NCBI GenBank assembly: GCA_963777165.1 | Contig: CAVZPO010000023.1 | Coordinates: forward strand, 372,001-436,000 | Direction: 5' to 3' | DNA from: DYJB01 sp963777165 | GTDB taxonomy: Bacteria > Chloroflexota > Anaerolineae > Anaerolineales > E44-bin32 | DNA length: 64,000 bases | Shown: piece by piece, positions 53,454-63,619 of the stretch | Layout of the letters: every line of letters starts with the position of its first letter | How positions within the stretch are numbered: position 1 is the stretch's first letter | The notes under the pieces: generated by a model | Database searches by the model: none | What the model was told of the DNA's origin: nothing | Seen by the model: only the letters and a program-made list of their open reading frames with translations | Translations under genes and position numbers: made by a program

Positions 53454-55026
53454 TTGATCGCACTCGTCCCCAGTCTACTGCTGCTCATAGGCGCCGGGAT
53501 CACCTGGCTCACTCGCCGTCAGGCGGAGCGGATGTCCTGGGGCATGGCGACGACCTTCGCGCTCCTCACATGGTTGAGCGTCCTGTTCATCTTACCTTCG
53601 CTGCCGGCCGGGTTTGAGCTGTCCACCTGGAGGCCGGCGAGCCTATTCGCCTCCCGGCTGGAAATCAGCCTCGATCAGACCACGTGGGGAATTCTGTATG
53701 CCGTCGCGACCGGGCTGCTGGCGGTCTTGTTGACGGCGGCGGCGCGACCGGCGGCAGGGGCAGCCGGTTCCCGAACGTTGATGCTCGCCTATACCGCACT
53801 GTCCCTGCTGGCCATCATGGCCGGCAACCTGTTGTCGGTCGCGATCCTTTGGATGATGATCGATCTCGTTTCGTTCTTGTATCTCGTCGCCCGGGTGGAA
53901 GACGCTTCGGGCGCACAGCTCCTTGTTGGCCGGCTGGCAATTGACATGAGCGGAACGCTCCTGGCCTTGGCGGCCGCGGCGGCGTCCTTTGCCGGCACGC
54001 TCGAGCTTCCGTTTGGAGCCCGCCCCGGCCCGCTGCTCCCGACAGCGTTTCTTTCTCTGGCTGTTCTGCTCCGGCTTGGGACTCTTCCCGCTGCACTTCA
54101 CGACCTCGCCGCTGCCGCAAGTGCGTCGGGGTCTGGGGACCCTGATGCGCATCCTCTCTCCCGCAGCCGCCATGGCCGTCCTGGCGCGCACGCTGGGCGA
54201 TACGATGCCTGCCGGAGTGTCGACCTGGCTGCTCATGGCTGGTGCGTTGGGCGGTGTGGTCGGCAGCGTCCGCTGGTTCCTGAACGCTGATCCCATCCGC
54301 GGGCGCAGTTCCTTGATCCTCGCCGTGGCCGGCATCGGCCTGGTGAGTGCAGTCAATCACCCCGCCGGGCCGGCCTACGCGCTGGGCGCGTCGGCGGTCA
54401 TCATGGTGACGGTCGCGGTGGTTGCCTCGCTGACGGAGCTGCGGACTCCCTGGCATCGGTTGTGGCCCCTCCTGGCGTGTGTTCTCTTGATCGGGCTGCC
54501 TTGGACGGCGGGGGGCGCGATGATGGCCGGGATCGTCCCCGCCAGGCTGAACATCCTCTCGGGTTTCGGAGCCGTCCTCGGGCTGGTGTCGATGGTGTTC
54601 ACGGTGACGGGTCTGGCAAGGCTTGCGCTCCGTGCCGAAGAACCGTGGCCGAAGGGCGAGACACTGGTCAAGACGCTCTATGGCTTGGGGCTGGCCCTTC
54701 CGGGCCTGGCACTTGCTGGCTACGGCATCTTGATCCGGCAGCCGCCGACCGTCCCCGGCATCGCAGGATTGCTGGTCGTCGTGCTGGGCTTGGCTTTCGG
54801 ATGGTGGCGTCGCGATCGGTTGGAGGCGCGGCGAGTCCAACGCTGGACGCGACTCGTGGCCTGGCTTGACCCAACGCCGCTGTACGCGGGTGTGTGGCGT
54901 CTCTATCGGGCGACGATGGCCGCCGTACGCGGGATCGGGGAGGCGCTCGAAGGGGAGGGCGCGTTCCTTTGGGTGCTGGTGGCGTTGCTGGCCGTAGCCC
55001 TCGTCCTGCAGGGCGGATCGCTATGA
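53454..55026 (+). CDS. NuoL/NuoM/HyfB-like antiporter subunit (frameshifted)
   Basis: About 523 residues from TTG 53454. Fourteen or so membrane helices of the proton-translocating antiporter type: TLMLAYTALSLLAIMAGNLL, LWMMIDLVSFLYLVARVEDA. One extra base near 54081 splits the gene; the frame is restored in LRLGLFPLHFTTSPLPQVRR, a typical NuoM helix with a proline kink. The conserved lysine/glutamate pair is weak. Two more membrane subunits follow with overlapping stops and starts, but no soluble dehydrogenase or hydrogenase subunit is near. Confidence 0.75.
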
Positions 55027-55628
55027 CGACCCTCGCCGGCGCGGCCGGCCTCTTGATCGCCTGGGTTGCTGGAGCTGCCTGCGGCGCGAGCGTGCTTGTC
55101 CCACGCCGCAGGGTCGTGATCCCGGCCTTGTTCATCCAGTTCGTTTGCGCCGCGATCCTGTTCTCCTCCCTGCCAACGGCGCTGGTCTTCGCCTACTTTG
55201 TCGTCGGCATCTGTGTTTGTGGCATCCTGGCGGTCACCCCTGCCGGCCCCGGGGCAGTGGAGGGCTTCCCGCCGACCGGCGTCCCGTCGGGGACGGTGTT
55301 TCGCCTGGTGGCCGTACTGCTCGTCGGCCTGGCATCCGTCGCCCTGGCGCGCAGCGTGATGGGGTCCGCGCCGGGCGTTGCGCCCGGGGTGCCGGATGGC
55401 GCTGGATTGTTGATCGGCCTGGGCCTGCTGCAGGTCGGGCTGTCGGAGGAGCCGCTGCGCGTCGGGGCCGGGCTGATGGCCATGATCGGGGGATTCGAGA
55501 TCGGGTACACGACGGTCGAGACGGCGATCGCGCTGCACGGTCTGATCATCGGGGTCCCGGTGTTGATCGCATTGGTGGTGGCCTACCTGCTGGTCCTCTC
55601 GCCGGCAAGTGGTGACGCCACCCCGTGA
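55023..55628 (+). CDS. NuoK/HyfE-like membrane subunit
   Basis: 201 residues with about six helices, coupled to the previous gene by ATGA. The C-terminal half GLLQVGLSEEPLRVGAGLMA followed by GGFEIGYTTVETAIALHGLI is like NuoK/HyfE, where a buried glutamate in the third helix moves protons. The length (200) fits HyfE better than NuoK (100). The first half is less conserved. Confidence 0.65.
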   Translation: MTTLAGAAGLLIAWVAGAACGASVLVPRRRVVIPALFIQFVCAAILFSSLPTALVFAYFVVGICVCGILAVTPAGPGAVEGFPPTGVPSGTVFRLVAVLLVGLASVALARSVMGSAPGVAPGVPDGAGLLIGLGLLQVGLSEEPLRVGAGLMAMIGGFEIGYTTVETAIALHGLIIGVPVLIALVVAYLLVLSPASGDATP

Positions 55629-57012
55629 ACGCTCCGCTTGCATTGCTCGCCTTTACCGTAGGGTTGGCGATCCTGGTCGTCTTCCTGCGCAAGGAACCGG
55701 TGGCCGCATGGCTGCTGGCGAGCGGCGGGGCGGGGTTGGCGGCGGTGTTCGTCGTCGCGATCCGGCCCGATGTGGCGACGGGCATCCTCGGGCTGCCGAT
55801 CAAGGTCTCGGGCACGTGGACGATCGTGGGCCGCGCACTTGTGCTCGGAGAGGCGAACCGTCTGGTTGTCGGGTTCGTCTACGTGGCGGCAGCCTTCCTC
55901 TTCGCCGGCGGGTATGTCGCCAAACCGGGTCGTCTCTTCTACGCAGCCGGGCTGTTGGTGGTCGCGCTCGTGGCGGCCTCGTTGATGGTCGTGCCCTTCC
56001 TGTACGCGGCGGTCTTCCTGGAAGGAATGGCGCTTGTCGCCGTGCTCATTCTGTATCCCCCCGAGCGCCCCGGCTCCCGCGCCCTCTGCGCATGGTGGTC
56101 CTGTACACGCTGGGGATGCTGGCGCTGCTGACTGCAGGCTGGCAAGCCGACCTTCTCGGCGCGGGCGCTGTACCGGCCGAGGCGGCACGCACGGCGACGG
56201 CGCTGGCAGTGCTCGGGTTCGGTCTGCTGCTCGCTGCGCCACCGTTTCACCTGTGGCTTCCATCGACTGCCGGCCACAGCCACCCGTACGCGCTGGCATT
56301 CGTCATCCTGATCTCGCAGGCTGGCGCCCTGTTCACCGTATTTCGGTTTTTTGATGCCTACGCATGGCTGCGCGAGAACGCCATGCTTTTCGCGGCGGCG
56401 CGCTGGGTGGGGGTGGGGATCGCGGGCTTCGCTGCGCTGTGGGCGTTGTCCCAGCGCAGCCTGGCGCGCACGGCCGCCTATGCCGTACTGGCCGACACCG
56501 CAGTCATCCTGCTCGCTTTCTCAGCGATGAGCTCCGGGGGGTACGAGCTCGCGCTCGGACTCTCGGGGGCCAGGGTCGTCAGCCTGGCCGTCTGGGCCCT
56601 CGGGGCTTCGGTGCTGCAAAATGGCGGGGCAGGCGACACGGCCGAAGAACTTACCGGCATCGGATACCATGCGCCTCTGGCAACCGCGACGGTCCTGGTC
56701 GGGTTGTTTTCGCTGGCGGGCTTTCCCATGACCGCGGGCTTCCCCGGACGTTGGGCTGTCATGGCCGGCGGGGGGAGCGCCGCGCTGGCGGTGGTCGGGA
56801 CCTTGGGCGCAGTGTCGCTGGCCGCGGTGCGCTGGACGAACACGGTCTTGCGCTCGCCCCGCGAATTGGCGTTTCCGCGGGGTTCGGTCCTCGAGCGGCT
56901 CATGCTCGGCGCGGGGATTCTCCTGTGCCTGCTTCTCGGGCTGTTTCCTCAACTGCTGTATCCTTGGGTCGTGGGTGCGCTGTCCGGCCTGGTCGGCCTC
57001 TCAGGCGGCTAG
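55625..57012 (+). CDS. NuoN/HyfF-like antiporter subunit (frameshifted)
   Basis: About 462 residues from GTG 55625, overlapping the previous stop. The antiporter core is LLAAPPFHLWLPSTAGHSHP (loop and helix 7 of NuoL/M/N proteins), then FSLAGFPMTAGFPGRWAVMA and LILCLLLG-like helices. One extra base near 56083-56086 splits it; the restored junction reads PGSRALRMVVLYTLGML. Together with the two preceding genes it looks like the membrane arm of a Hyf/Mrp-type complex. Confidence 0.75.
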
Positions 57013-57044
57013 GATCGGAGGCCTGGAAGGAGCGTGAAGACTCG

Positions 57045-58323
57045 ATGGAGCCCGGGCTGATCGAGCAGCGGCTCGCATGGCTGGAGGAACAGCACGCTAA
57101 GGCCGTGCAGCACGCTTCCAAGGTCGCAGAACGTGTACATGAGCTGGAGGCAGCTGTCGCCAAAGTGACGCGGCAGGGGCAGGAGCTTTCGGCCGATGTC
57201 TCACGGGTGACGGCGGCGGCCTCGCGCCTGCAGCAGTTTGAAGATTCGTTGCACAAGCATCGCCAGGAAGTTTCTCGGCTGCTGGGCGAGTCGGAGGAGC
57301 GGCGAAGTGCCAAGGAGAAGTCTCTCCATCAACTGCGCGCCGGCGAAACGGAGGAGACGGGCAGGGCGCTCGCCGAGATCCGGATGGACCTGGGGCTCCT
57401 GGGTGAGGTGCAGCTATCGCTCGAAGCACGGCGCGACGAGGAGCTCAGAATCACCCGCACGCTGGACTCACTGCGCAAGCAGCTCGAGGTGCTGATGGCG
57501 CGCGACGGGGATCGAGCGGAGGCGCTGGCGTCGCTGGAAGATGGTCGGCGACAGGAGGCCAACCGTTCGGCGGAGGCACAGGCCGAGCTTGCCGCGCACC
57601 GTGAGCGACTTGAAGGGTTGACCGTGCAGGCCGAGCTGCTGGAGGATAATGCCCGACGGGTGGAGACCAGGCTGAGCGAGCTGAAGTCCAGCGAAGGCGA
57701 GCGGCAGCAGCTGCAGGGGTTGTGGCTGGAACAACAGAATCTACGCCAAGCCGAGCAGGATCGAACCTGGAGGGACTGGGAGCGCCGGTTCCAGTCGTTC
57801 GAGAAACGATCGGGCGAGATCGATGAGCGAATCCTGGCGTACGAAGAGACATACCGTGGGCTCCGACAGCTGCGCGACGACCTGGCCCAGTTGATGGAGC
57901 GGACGGAACGCCGAATCAACGAGGTCACGGAGATGCAGCGACTGGCCGAGGATCGCCTGAAGCATGAGTGGACGTCGTTTCTGGCGGAGGAACTCGAAGC
58001 GCTGGAACGGGCACAAACTCACGCTGGACGAACAGTGGCGTGAGCACGCGCGCGGCCACGAGAAGCTCTCATCCGGAGTGGCCGCCCACGATGAACGCTT
58101 GGCAACCGATGACGAGCGGTTGAATTCTATCGAGGCGGACGCCCGCACGCGTCTTGCCGAGTTGCACGCCATGGTTCGCAGCTGGGTGATGGAAGGCGAA
58201 CGACCGGCCAAGGATCCGCGCCGGGCGCGCTCGACACCGCGGCGGCGGATAGGAACGGGATGCACGTTGTCGGAACGGCGGGGCATGTCGATCACGGCAA
58301 GTCCACACTCGTTCATGCCCTGA
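57045..58323 (+). CDS. Coiled-coil protein (frameshifted)
   Basis: About 425 residues of nearly continuous heptad-repeat helix, for example LIEQRLAWLEEQHAKAVQHA and RVETRLSELKSSEGERQQLQ. The frame breaks near 57987-57990 (one extra base); it resumes as FLAENSKRWNGHKLTLDEQW and REHARGHEKLSSGVAAHDER. Structural or scaffold protein, no domain recognised. Its C-terminal end overlaps the selB start by 64 bases in my reading, so the true stop may be earlier or a second indel exists. It stands between the Hyf-like genes and selB. Confidence 0.6.
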
Positions 58324-60170
58324 CCGGGATCAATCCCGACCGCCTGCGCGAAGAACTCGACCGACAGATGACGATCGACCTCGGCTTCGCCTGGATGACC
58401 CTCCCGGACGGCGAGTCGGTGGGAATCGTCGACGTCCCCGGACACCGAGACTTCATCGAGAACATGCTGGCCGGCGTGACCGGAATGGATGCCGTGCTGC
58501 TGGTGGTTGCCGCAGATGAGGGCGTCATGCCGCAGACGCGCGAGCACCTGGCCATTCTGTCGATCCTGGGAGTCGAACGTGGCGTGGTCGTCCTGACGAA
58601 AGCAGACCTCGTCGAAGACCAGGATTGGCTCAAGATGGTCGAGGCAGATGTGCGCGCATTGCTGGCCGACTCTCGGTTGGCCAGCGCGACGGCGGTGGCT
58701 GTCTCGGCGAAGACGGGTGCCGGGCTGGATAGGCTGCGTCAAGAGCTGGCCAGTGTGCTGCGAGGGACGCCGCCCCGCGTGGACCGGGGCCGGCCGCGCT
58801 TGCCGGTGGACCGTGTGTTTTCGATGGCCGGGTTTGGCACAGTCGTCACCGGGACGCTGGTGGATGGCGGCCTGGAGGTCGGCCAGGACGTCGAGTTCGC
58901 ACCGTCAGGTCTGCGTGGCAGGATCAGAGGCCTGCAAAGCCACCGCAGCCGGCTCGAACATGCTCGCCCGGGCAGCCGCGTGGCAGTAAATGTCAGTGGG
59001 GTGGAGGTGCAGGCCGTCCACCGCGGGGAAGTCCTGGGAGTGCCGGGAAGCCTGCCGGGGAGTCGGCTCCTGGATGTACGGTTGCGCTGCCAGCCTGAGG
59101 CGACAACCCCGATCACGCACAATCTTGAAGTCAAGGTCTTCCTCGGAACGGCGCAGCGGGTGGGGAGGGTGCGGCTGCTCGACACAGACCGGATTCTGCC
59201 GGGCGAGGAAGGCTGGGCGCAGCTGGTCTTGAGGCAACCTGCGGTCGCAGGGCGCGGGGAACGGTTGGTCCTCCGTCGGCCTTCCCCGGGGGAAACGCTG
59301 GGTGGGGGGAGCATCGTTGACCCGCTCCCCGGCAGGCTCCACCGGCGGCGAGACGCTGAGTTGCTCGCACGCCTGGAGCGAATGCTGGGTGGCGAGCCGC
59401 AGGAGGCGCTGCTCGAAGCGGCGCGCGTCGGCGGCCCGGCGACGCTCCGCACGCTGGCCGAATTTGCCGACCTGGACATGGATCGAGCACTTGAGCTAGC
59501 CCGTCAACTGATGGATGCCGGTCACCTGAAGGAGCTGCGCGGGGAGACGCACGGGACGGCGGCCGACAGCCTGGTCATCGCGGAGGAGGCGTGGCAGGCG
59601 AGCTCGCGGCGAGTGGCCTCGCTGCTGCGTGACTACCATGCGATGTACGCTCTTCGGCTGGGGATGCCGCGCGAGGAGCTCAAGAGCCGCCTCGGCCTGG
59701 AGGGCAAAGTGTTCAGCGTGTGTCTGGATGCTTGGATCCGGGACGGCCTGCTCAGAGAGGCCGCCGGCGCGATCGTGCTGGCGGAGCACACGCCCACGCC
59801 CTCGGCCGCAGATCAAGCCAGGATCGAGCGCGCCCAATCGCGCCTCGACGCCGCGCGCTTCTCCCCACCGACGGTCAAGGAGTTGGTCGACGAGGTGGGC
59901 GAGGAGGCCTATGCCTTCCTGGTGGCGACCCGTGCCCTCGTCCAGGTTTCGGCGGACGTGGCCTTCTCTTCGAGCGCGTACGCCGAGCTGCTGCAACGGG
60001 TACAAGCTCTTCTGGCGAGAGAAGGCGAAGCCACGGTAGCGCGAATCCGAGACGAGTTCGACACGTCCCGCAGGTACGTCCTGGCGCTGCTGGAGCACAC
60101 CGACGGGTTGGGGATCACGGTTCGCGCCGGAGATGTACGCCGTCTCGGCCCCCGGGCCCCCCGCACCTAG
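58260..60170 (+). CDS. selB: Selenocysteine-specific elongation factor SelB
   Basis: 636 residues. GTP-binding motifs: GTAGHVDHGKSTLVHALTG, DVPGHRDFIENMLAGVTG, VVLTKADLVED; then two beta-barrels (DRVFSMAGFGTVVTGTLVDG) and C-terminal winged helices (FSPPTVKELVDEVGEEAYAF, EFDTSRRYVLALLEHTDGLG) that bind the SECIS RNA. It delivers Sec-tRNA to UGA codons. The cell therefore likely uses selenocysteine. No selA, selD, tRNA-Sec or clear selenoprotein gene lies in this window. Confidence 0.95.
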   Translation: MHVVGTAGHVDHGKSTLVHALTGINPDRLREELDRQMTIDLGFAWMTLPDGESVGIVDVPGHRDFIENMLAGVTGMDAVLLVVAADEGVMPQTREHLAILSILGVERGVVVLTKADLVEDQDWLKMVEADVRALLADSRLASATAVAVSAKTGAGLDRLRQELASVLRGTPPRVDRGRPRLPVDRVFSMAGFGTVVTGTLVDGGLEVGQDVEFAPSGLRGRIRGLQSHRSRLEHARPGSRVAVNVSGVEVQAVHRGEVLGVPGSLPGSRLLDVRLRCQPEATTPITHNLEVKVFLGTAQRVGRVRLLDTDRILPGEEGWAQLVLRQPAVAGRGERLVLRRPSPGETLGGGSIVDPLPGRLHRRRDAELLARLERMLGGEPQEALLEAARVGGPATLRTLAEFADLDMDRALELARQLMDAGHLKELRGETHGTAADSLVIAEEAWQASSRRVASLLRDYHAMYALRLGMPREELKSRLGLEGKVFSVCLDAWIRDGLLREAAGAIVLAEHTPTPSAADQARIERAQSRLDAARFSPPTVKELVDEVGEEAYAFLVATRALVQVSADVAFSSSAYAELLQRVQALLAREGEATVARIRDEFDTSRRYVLALLEHTDGLGITVRAGDVRRLGPRAPRT

Positions 60171-61770
60171 AAATCGCGGTAGCGCCAGAGCCCGTCGACC
60201 AGCGTGCCGCGTGGGCGAAGCGCGAGCAGGTGGTCCTCGGGGCAGGTGAGCGGGTCTTCATCGAGCACGATAAGATCGGCGAACGATCCCGGGCGCAGGG
60301 TCCCCTGCCTGCCGGCGAGCCCGGCGAGCGACGCCGGGGCGGCGGTGAAGGCGCGCAGCGCAGACTCCCTTGTGAGCCTTTGTTCAGGAATCCACCCTTC
60401 GGGCCCCGGCGATCCATCTTGCCTGCGTCGCGTGACGGCGGCGTGCAATCCCCAAAACGGATTCGGACTTTCCACCGGCGCATCGGATCCGAAGGCCAGC
60501 ATGGTCCCGGCGGCCTCAAGGCTTCGCCACGCATAACTGGTGCGGGTGCGCGAGCCCCAGTAGCGGTCGGCCATCAGCATGTCCGAAGTTGCGTGGATCG
60601 GTTGCATCGAGGCAACCAGCCCGAGGCCGGCAAGTGCCGCGACGTCATCGGGGTGCAACAATTGAACGTGCTCGATGCGGCTGGGAATTGCGGGCGGGGT
60701 GCCGGCGATCGGATCGCGGCGGAGCGCAGCGAACGCCGAGAGCGTCTCATGGTTCGCTTGGTCACCGATGGCGTGGACGGCCAACGAAAGCCCAGCGGCA
60801 TGCGCACGCCGCCCGATCTCGAACAGCGACTCCCGGTCCTGAAGGGATACGCCGCGATTATCCGGCTCCCCTTCGTAGGGCGCGAGCATCGCCGCGGTTC
60901 GGGGTCCAAGCGCGCCGTCGGCGAATACCTTGACGGCTCCGATGCGGAGCCAATCGTCGCCGAATCCCGACCTCAGGCCTAGCGCCACGGCCGAGTCGAG
61001 CAGTTCGAGAGGGATGCTCTTCAGGACGCGCAGGCCGAGCCGTCCGCGCGCTGCATCAGCTGAAGCGCCTGGAAGCACGTCGGGCCGTCGAAATCGTGGA
61101 CACCGGTCAGCCCATCCTGCCAGAGGATCGACTGGCTGGCCTCCATCGCCGCAACGGTGTCTTCCATGCTCGGCTTCGGGATGGCGCGTGCGATCAGCGC
61201 CATGGCGCCTTCCACCAGGATGCCCGTCAGTTCGCCACGGGCATCGCGTCGCAGAGACCCATCGGCCGGGTCGGGCGTCTGGCCTTCAAGCCCGGCCAGA
61301 CCCAGGGCAAAGGAATTCGCCCATCCGGCATGCAGCGACTTGGCGGTCAGGTACACCGGATGGCCGGACGAGACGCTGTCGAGGCTCTTGCGATCTGGAA
61401 AGCTGCCCCAACGGTTTTGATCCCAGCCGTGGCCAAGGACCCAGGCTCCGGGAGCCGCCGCGCCCGCACGCTGCTCGACGCGCGCCAGACACTCCTCCAG
61501 CGTCGAGGTCTCGCAATCGATCCTTGTCTGGCTGAACGCCAGGTGCTCGAGGTGCAGATGCGCGTCGATCAATCCGGGCAGGACGCACTTGCCGTGCAGA
61601 TGGATCACTTGCGTGCCCACTCCGCCCAGCGCTCGGATCGCCTCCGTCGTACCCGCGGCCACTACCCGGCCGTCAGCAATGCCCAGGGCGTGCACGACCC
61701 CGTGCGACGGATCCAGTGTGTTGATCTTCCCGTCCAACAGGAGGAGATCGACGGGTCTTCCGGTGCTCAC
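60167..61770 (-). CDS. Amidohydrolase, YtcJ-like (frameshifted)
   Basis: About 534 residues. Metal site HLHLEH in LPGLIDAHLHLEHLAFSQTR near residue 60 and the C-terminal LAFGSDAPVESPNPFWGL and LRPGSFADLIVLDEDPLTCP match the amidohydrolase 3 family, metal-dependent deacylases or hydrolases of N-substituted compounds. One extra base near 61043 splits the gene; the corrected junction runs LQLMQRAGRLGLRVLKSIPL. Its start overlaps the stop of the histidine phosphatase gene (ATGA), so it is the last gene in the glpB-glpC operon. Confidence 0.85.
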
Positions 61771-62399
61771 GGCTCAACCTCGTCGGGCGGGGAGGTGTCG
61801 ATGGGGTTGCAGAGTGCGTGGACCGTCCAGGCACCGTCCGTGTCCATGCTTAGGTCCGCGTGACCGCAGTTTCCGAACTCGATGCGGAGCGCATGTGCAG
61901 CTCCTGGGGCGAGCCCCAGGATCACCCGCAGCGCCGAATTGAGGATGCCGCCGTGTGAGACGACCAAATAGCTGCCCGGGGGCCTGCGCACAACGGACTG
62001 GACGGCTGCCGCCGCCCGCAGGTACAAGTCCCAGGTGCCCTCGCCGTCCTCGTAGGCAACCGCAAATGGCGGTCGGGGAGAACGCCCGAGTGGTGGAGTG
62101 ATGAATTCCTGCACGCTCATCCCCTGCGCCCGCCCCAGATTCCGCTCCTTCCAATTTGGGTCCAACTCGATCGGGACGCCCAGACGGGCGGACAGAATCG
62201 AGGCTGTCTCCCGTGCCCGCAGCAAAGGGCTGGAGATGATCAGGGTGTGCCGGTGTGGGTTCTGTGCCCAGGCCAAGGCGAGAGCCTCAGCCTGCTGTCG
62301 CCCGAGGTCGGAGAGCGGGGAATCCAGGTGACCCTGAACAATGCCGTCGCGATTGGCCATGGATTGGCCGTGGCGCAGGAAGGTCAGGCGATGGCTCAT
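61767..62399 (-). CDS. Histidine phosphatase (phosphoglycerate mutase-like)
   Basis: 210 residues. Starts MSHRLTFLRHGQSMANRDGI with the phosphohistidine in RHGQS; the second histidine is in VVSHGGILNSALRVI. SSPLLRARETASILS holds the conserved arginine, glutamate. It fits the cobalamin/PGM-like phosphatase superfamily without a specific name. Overlaps glpC upstream and the amidohydrolase downstream by ATGA. Confidence 0.93.
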   Translation of the reverse strand: MSHRLTFLRHGQSMANRDGIVQGHLDSPLSDLGRQQAEALALAWAQNPHRHTLIISSPLLRARETASILSARLGVPIELDPNWKERNLGRAQGMSVQEFITPPLGRSPRPPFAVAYEDGEGTWDLYLRAAAAVQSVVRRPPGSYLVVSHGGILNSALRVILGLAPGAAHALRIEFGNCGHADLSMDTDGAWTVHALCNPIDTSPPDEVEP

Positions 62400-63619
62400 G
62401 TCAGACGCAAGGACTTGGCCAGAAGCTCGATCGGGTGAATCACCGGCCGATGGGCGTGTTGTGCCATCCACCAGCGGCAAGTCTCCGAATCGCTCAACAC
62501 GAACTCGGCCCCCGATTGCAGAGTCTGCTCGAACAGCCCCTCTCCGACAGCTCGGGCGACCTCGAATTTCTCATGCTTGAGGCCGTACGTCCCGGCGATG
62601 CCGCAGCACTCGGATTGGGAGAGGACCAGGTGGAGGCCGGGGATGCGGCGCAGCACGCGCGCCGCCGGCGTGCCCATGAAATGGCTCTTGAGCTGGCAGG
62701 GCGGGTGGTAAAGCGCTTTCGCCTCGATGGGTGCCAGATCAGCGCGGTCGAGCGCCTGGCCGAGGCGCGCGTCGAGGAACTCGAACACGTCGAACGTGCC
62801 CCGCGCGACCGCCTCGGCCGCCTCGCTTTCGACGCCCAGGATCTTGCGGTAATCGTGCTTGAGCGCCAGCGTGCACGAGGTGGAGGTGCCGACGATCGGG
62901 ATGCCGGCCTCGACGAAGGGCAACAGCAACCGTATGTTGGTGTTCGCCTGTCGACGCGCGGCCGGGAAGAAGCCGTTGGATTGAAGCGGCAGCCCGCAAC
63001 ACTGCTGAGGCGGGAGGATCACATGCCATCCCAGTTGTTCCAGGACAGCGATGGCCGTCAGACCGAGCTCGGGCTCATAGTAATTGGTGCTGCAGCCGTG
63101 GTAGTAGGCGACGACATTCGCAGTGTCGGCGGGTGGTTCAGGGAGGCAGCGCGACCGCAGCCGGGCGCGGAGTGTCCGGCGCGCGAACGGCGGCATGGGC
63201 GCATGGCGATCGATGCCGAGGATCTTCTCGAGCGCCCAGCGCGCCGGGGCGAGCCCAAGGATCGGGTTGGCAATCGGGGCGGCCAGGCTTCCAGCAAAAC
63301 CGAGCCATTCCGGCCGCGAGATCACATGGTCTCGCAGCGGCGGCGCGTGCACCTCGGCCAGGCGGGCCTTGGCCTGGATATTGATCTCGGCGATGGCAAC
63401 GCCATGCGGGCACACGCGGGTGCACGTCCCGCAGCCCGAACACCAAGTGACCGACGAATCGGGCGGCGGGAGGTCCGGGTGGCGGAATCGCTGCGCCTGC
63501 GGGCCGACGGCCTTGGGCCCTGGGAACAGGTCCGTGACCGCCGCGACCGGGCAGGCCGCCGTGCAGATGTTGCACTTGAGGCACAGATCCGCGGTGAGGG
63601 CCGGCGATTGGTGGGTCAT
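62396..63619 (-). CDS. glpC: Anaerobic glycerol-3-phosphate dehydrogenase subunit C (GlpC-like)
   Basis: 407 residues from ATG 63619. Two four-cysteine clusters at the N-terminus (LCLKCNICTAACPVAAVTD and TWCSGCGTCTRVCPHGVAIA) bind [4Fe-4S]; two CCG domains follow (LPPQQCCGLPLQSNGF and LSQSECCGIAGTYGLKHE). In GlpABC it passes electrons from the dehydrogenase to quinone at the membrane. It directly follows glpB by ATGA; GlpA would be next outside the window. Confidence 0.9.
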   Translation of the reverse strand: MTHQSPALTADLCLKCNICTAACPVAAVTDLFPGPKAVGPQAQRFRHPDLPPPDSSVTWCSGCGTCTRVCPHGVAIAEINIQAKARLAEVHAPPLRDHVISRPEWLGFAGSLAAPIANPILGLAPARWALEKILGIDRHAPMPPFARRTLRARLRSRCLPEPPADTANVVAYYHGCSTNYYEPELGLTAIAVLEQLGWHVILPPQQCCGLPLQSNGFFPAARRQANTNIRLLLPFVEAGIPIVGTSTSCTLALKHDYRKILGVESEAAEAVARGTFDVFEFLDARLGQALDRADLAPIEAKALYHPPCQLKSHFMGTPAARVLRRIPGLHLVLSQSECCGIAGTYGLKHEKFEVARAVGEGLFEQTLQSGAEFVLSDSETCRWWMAQHAHRPVIHPIELLAKSLRLT

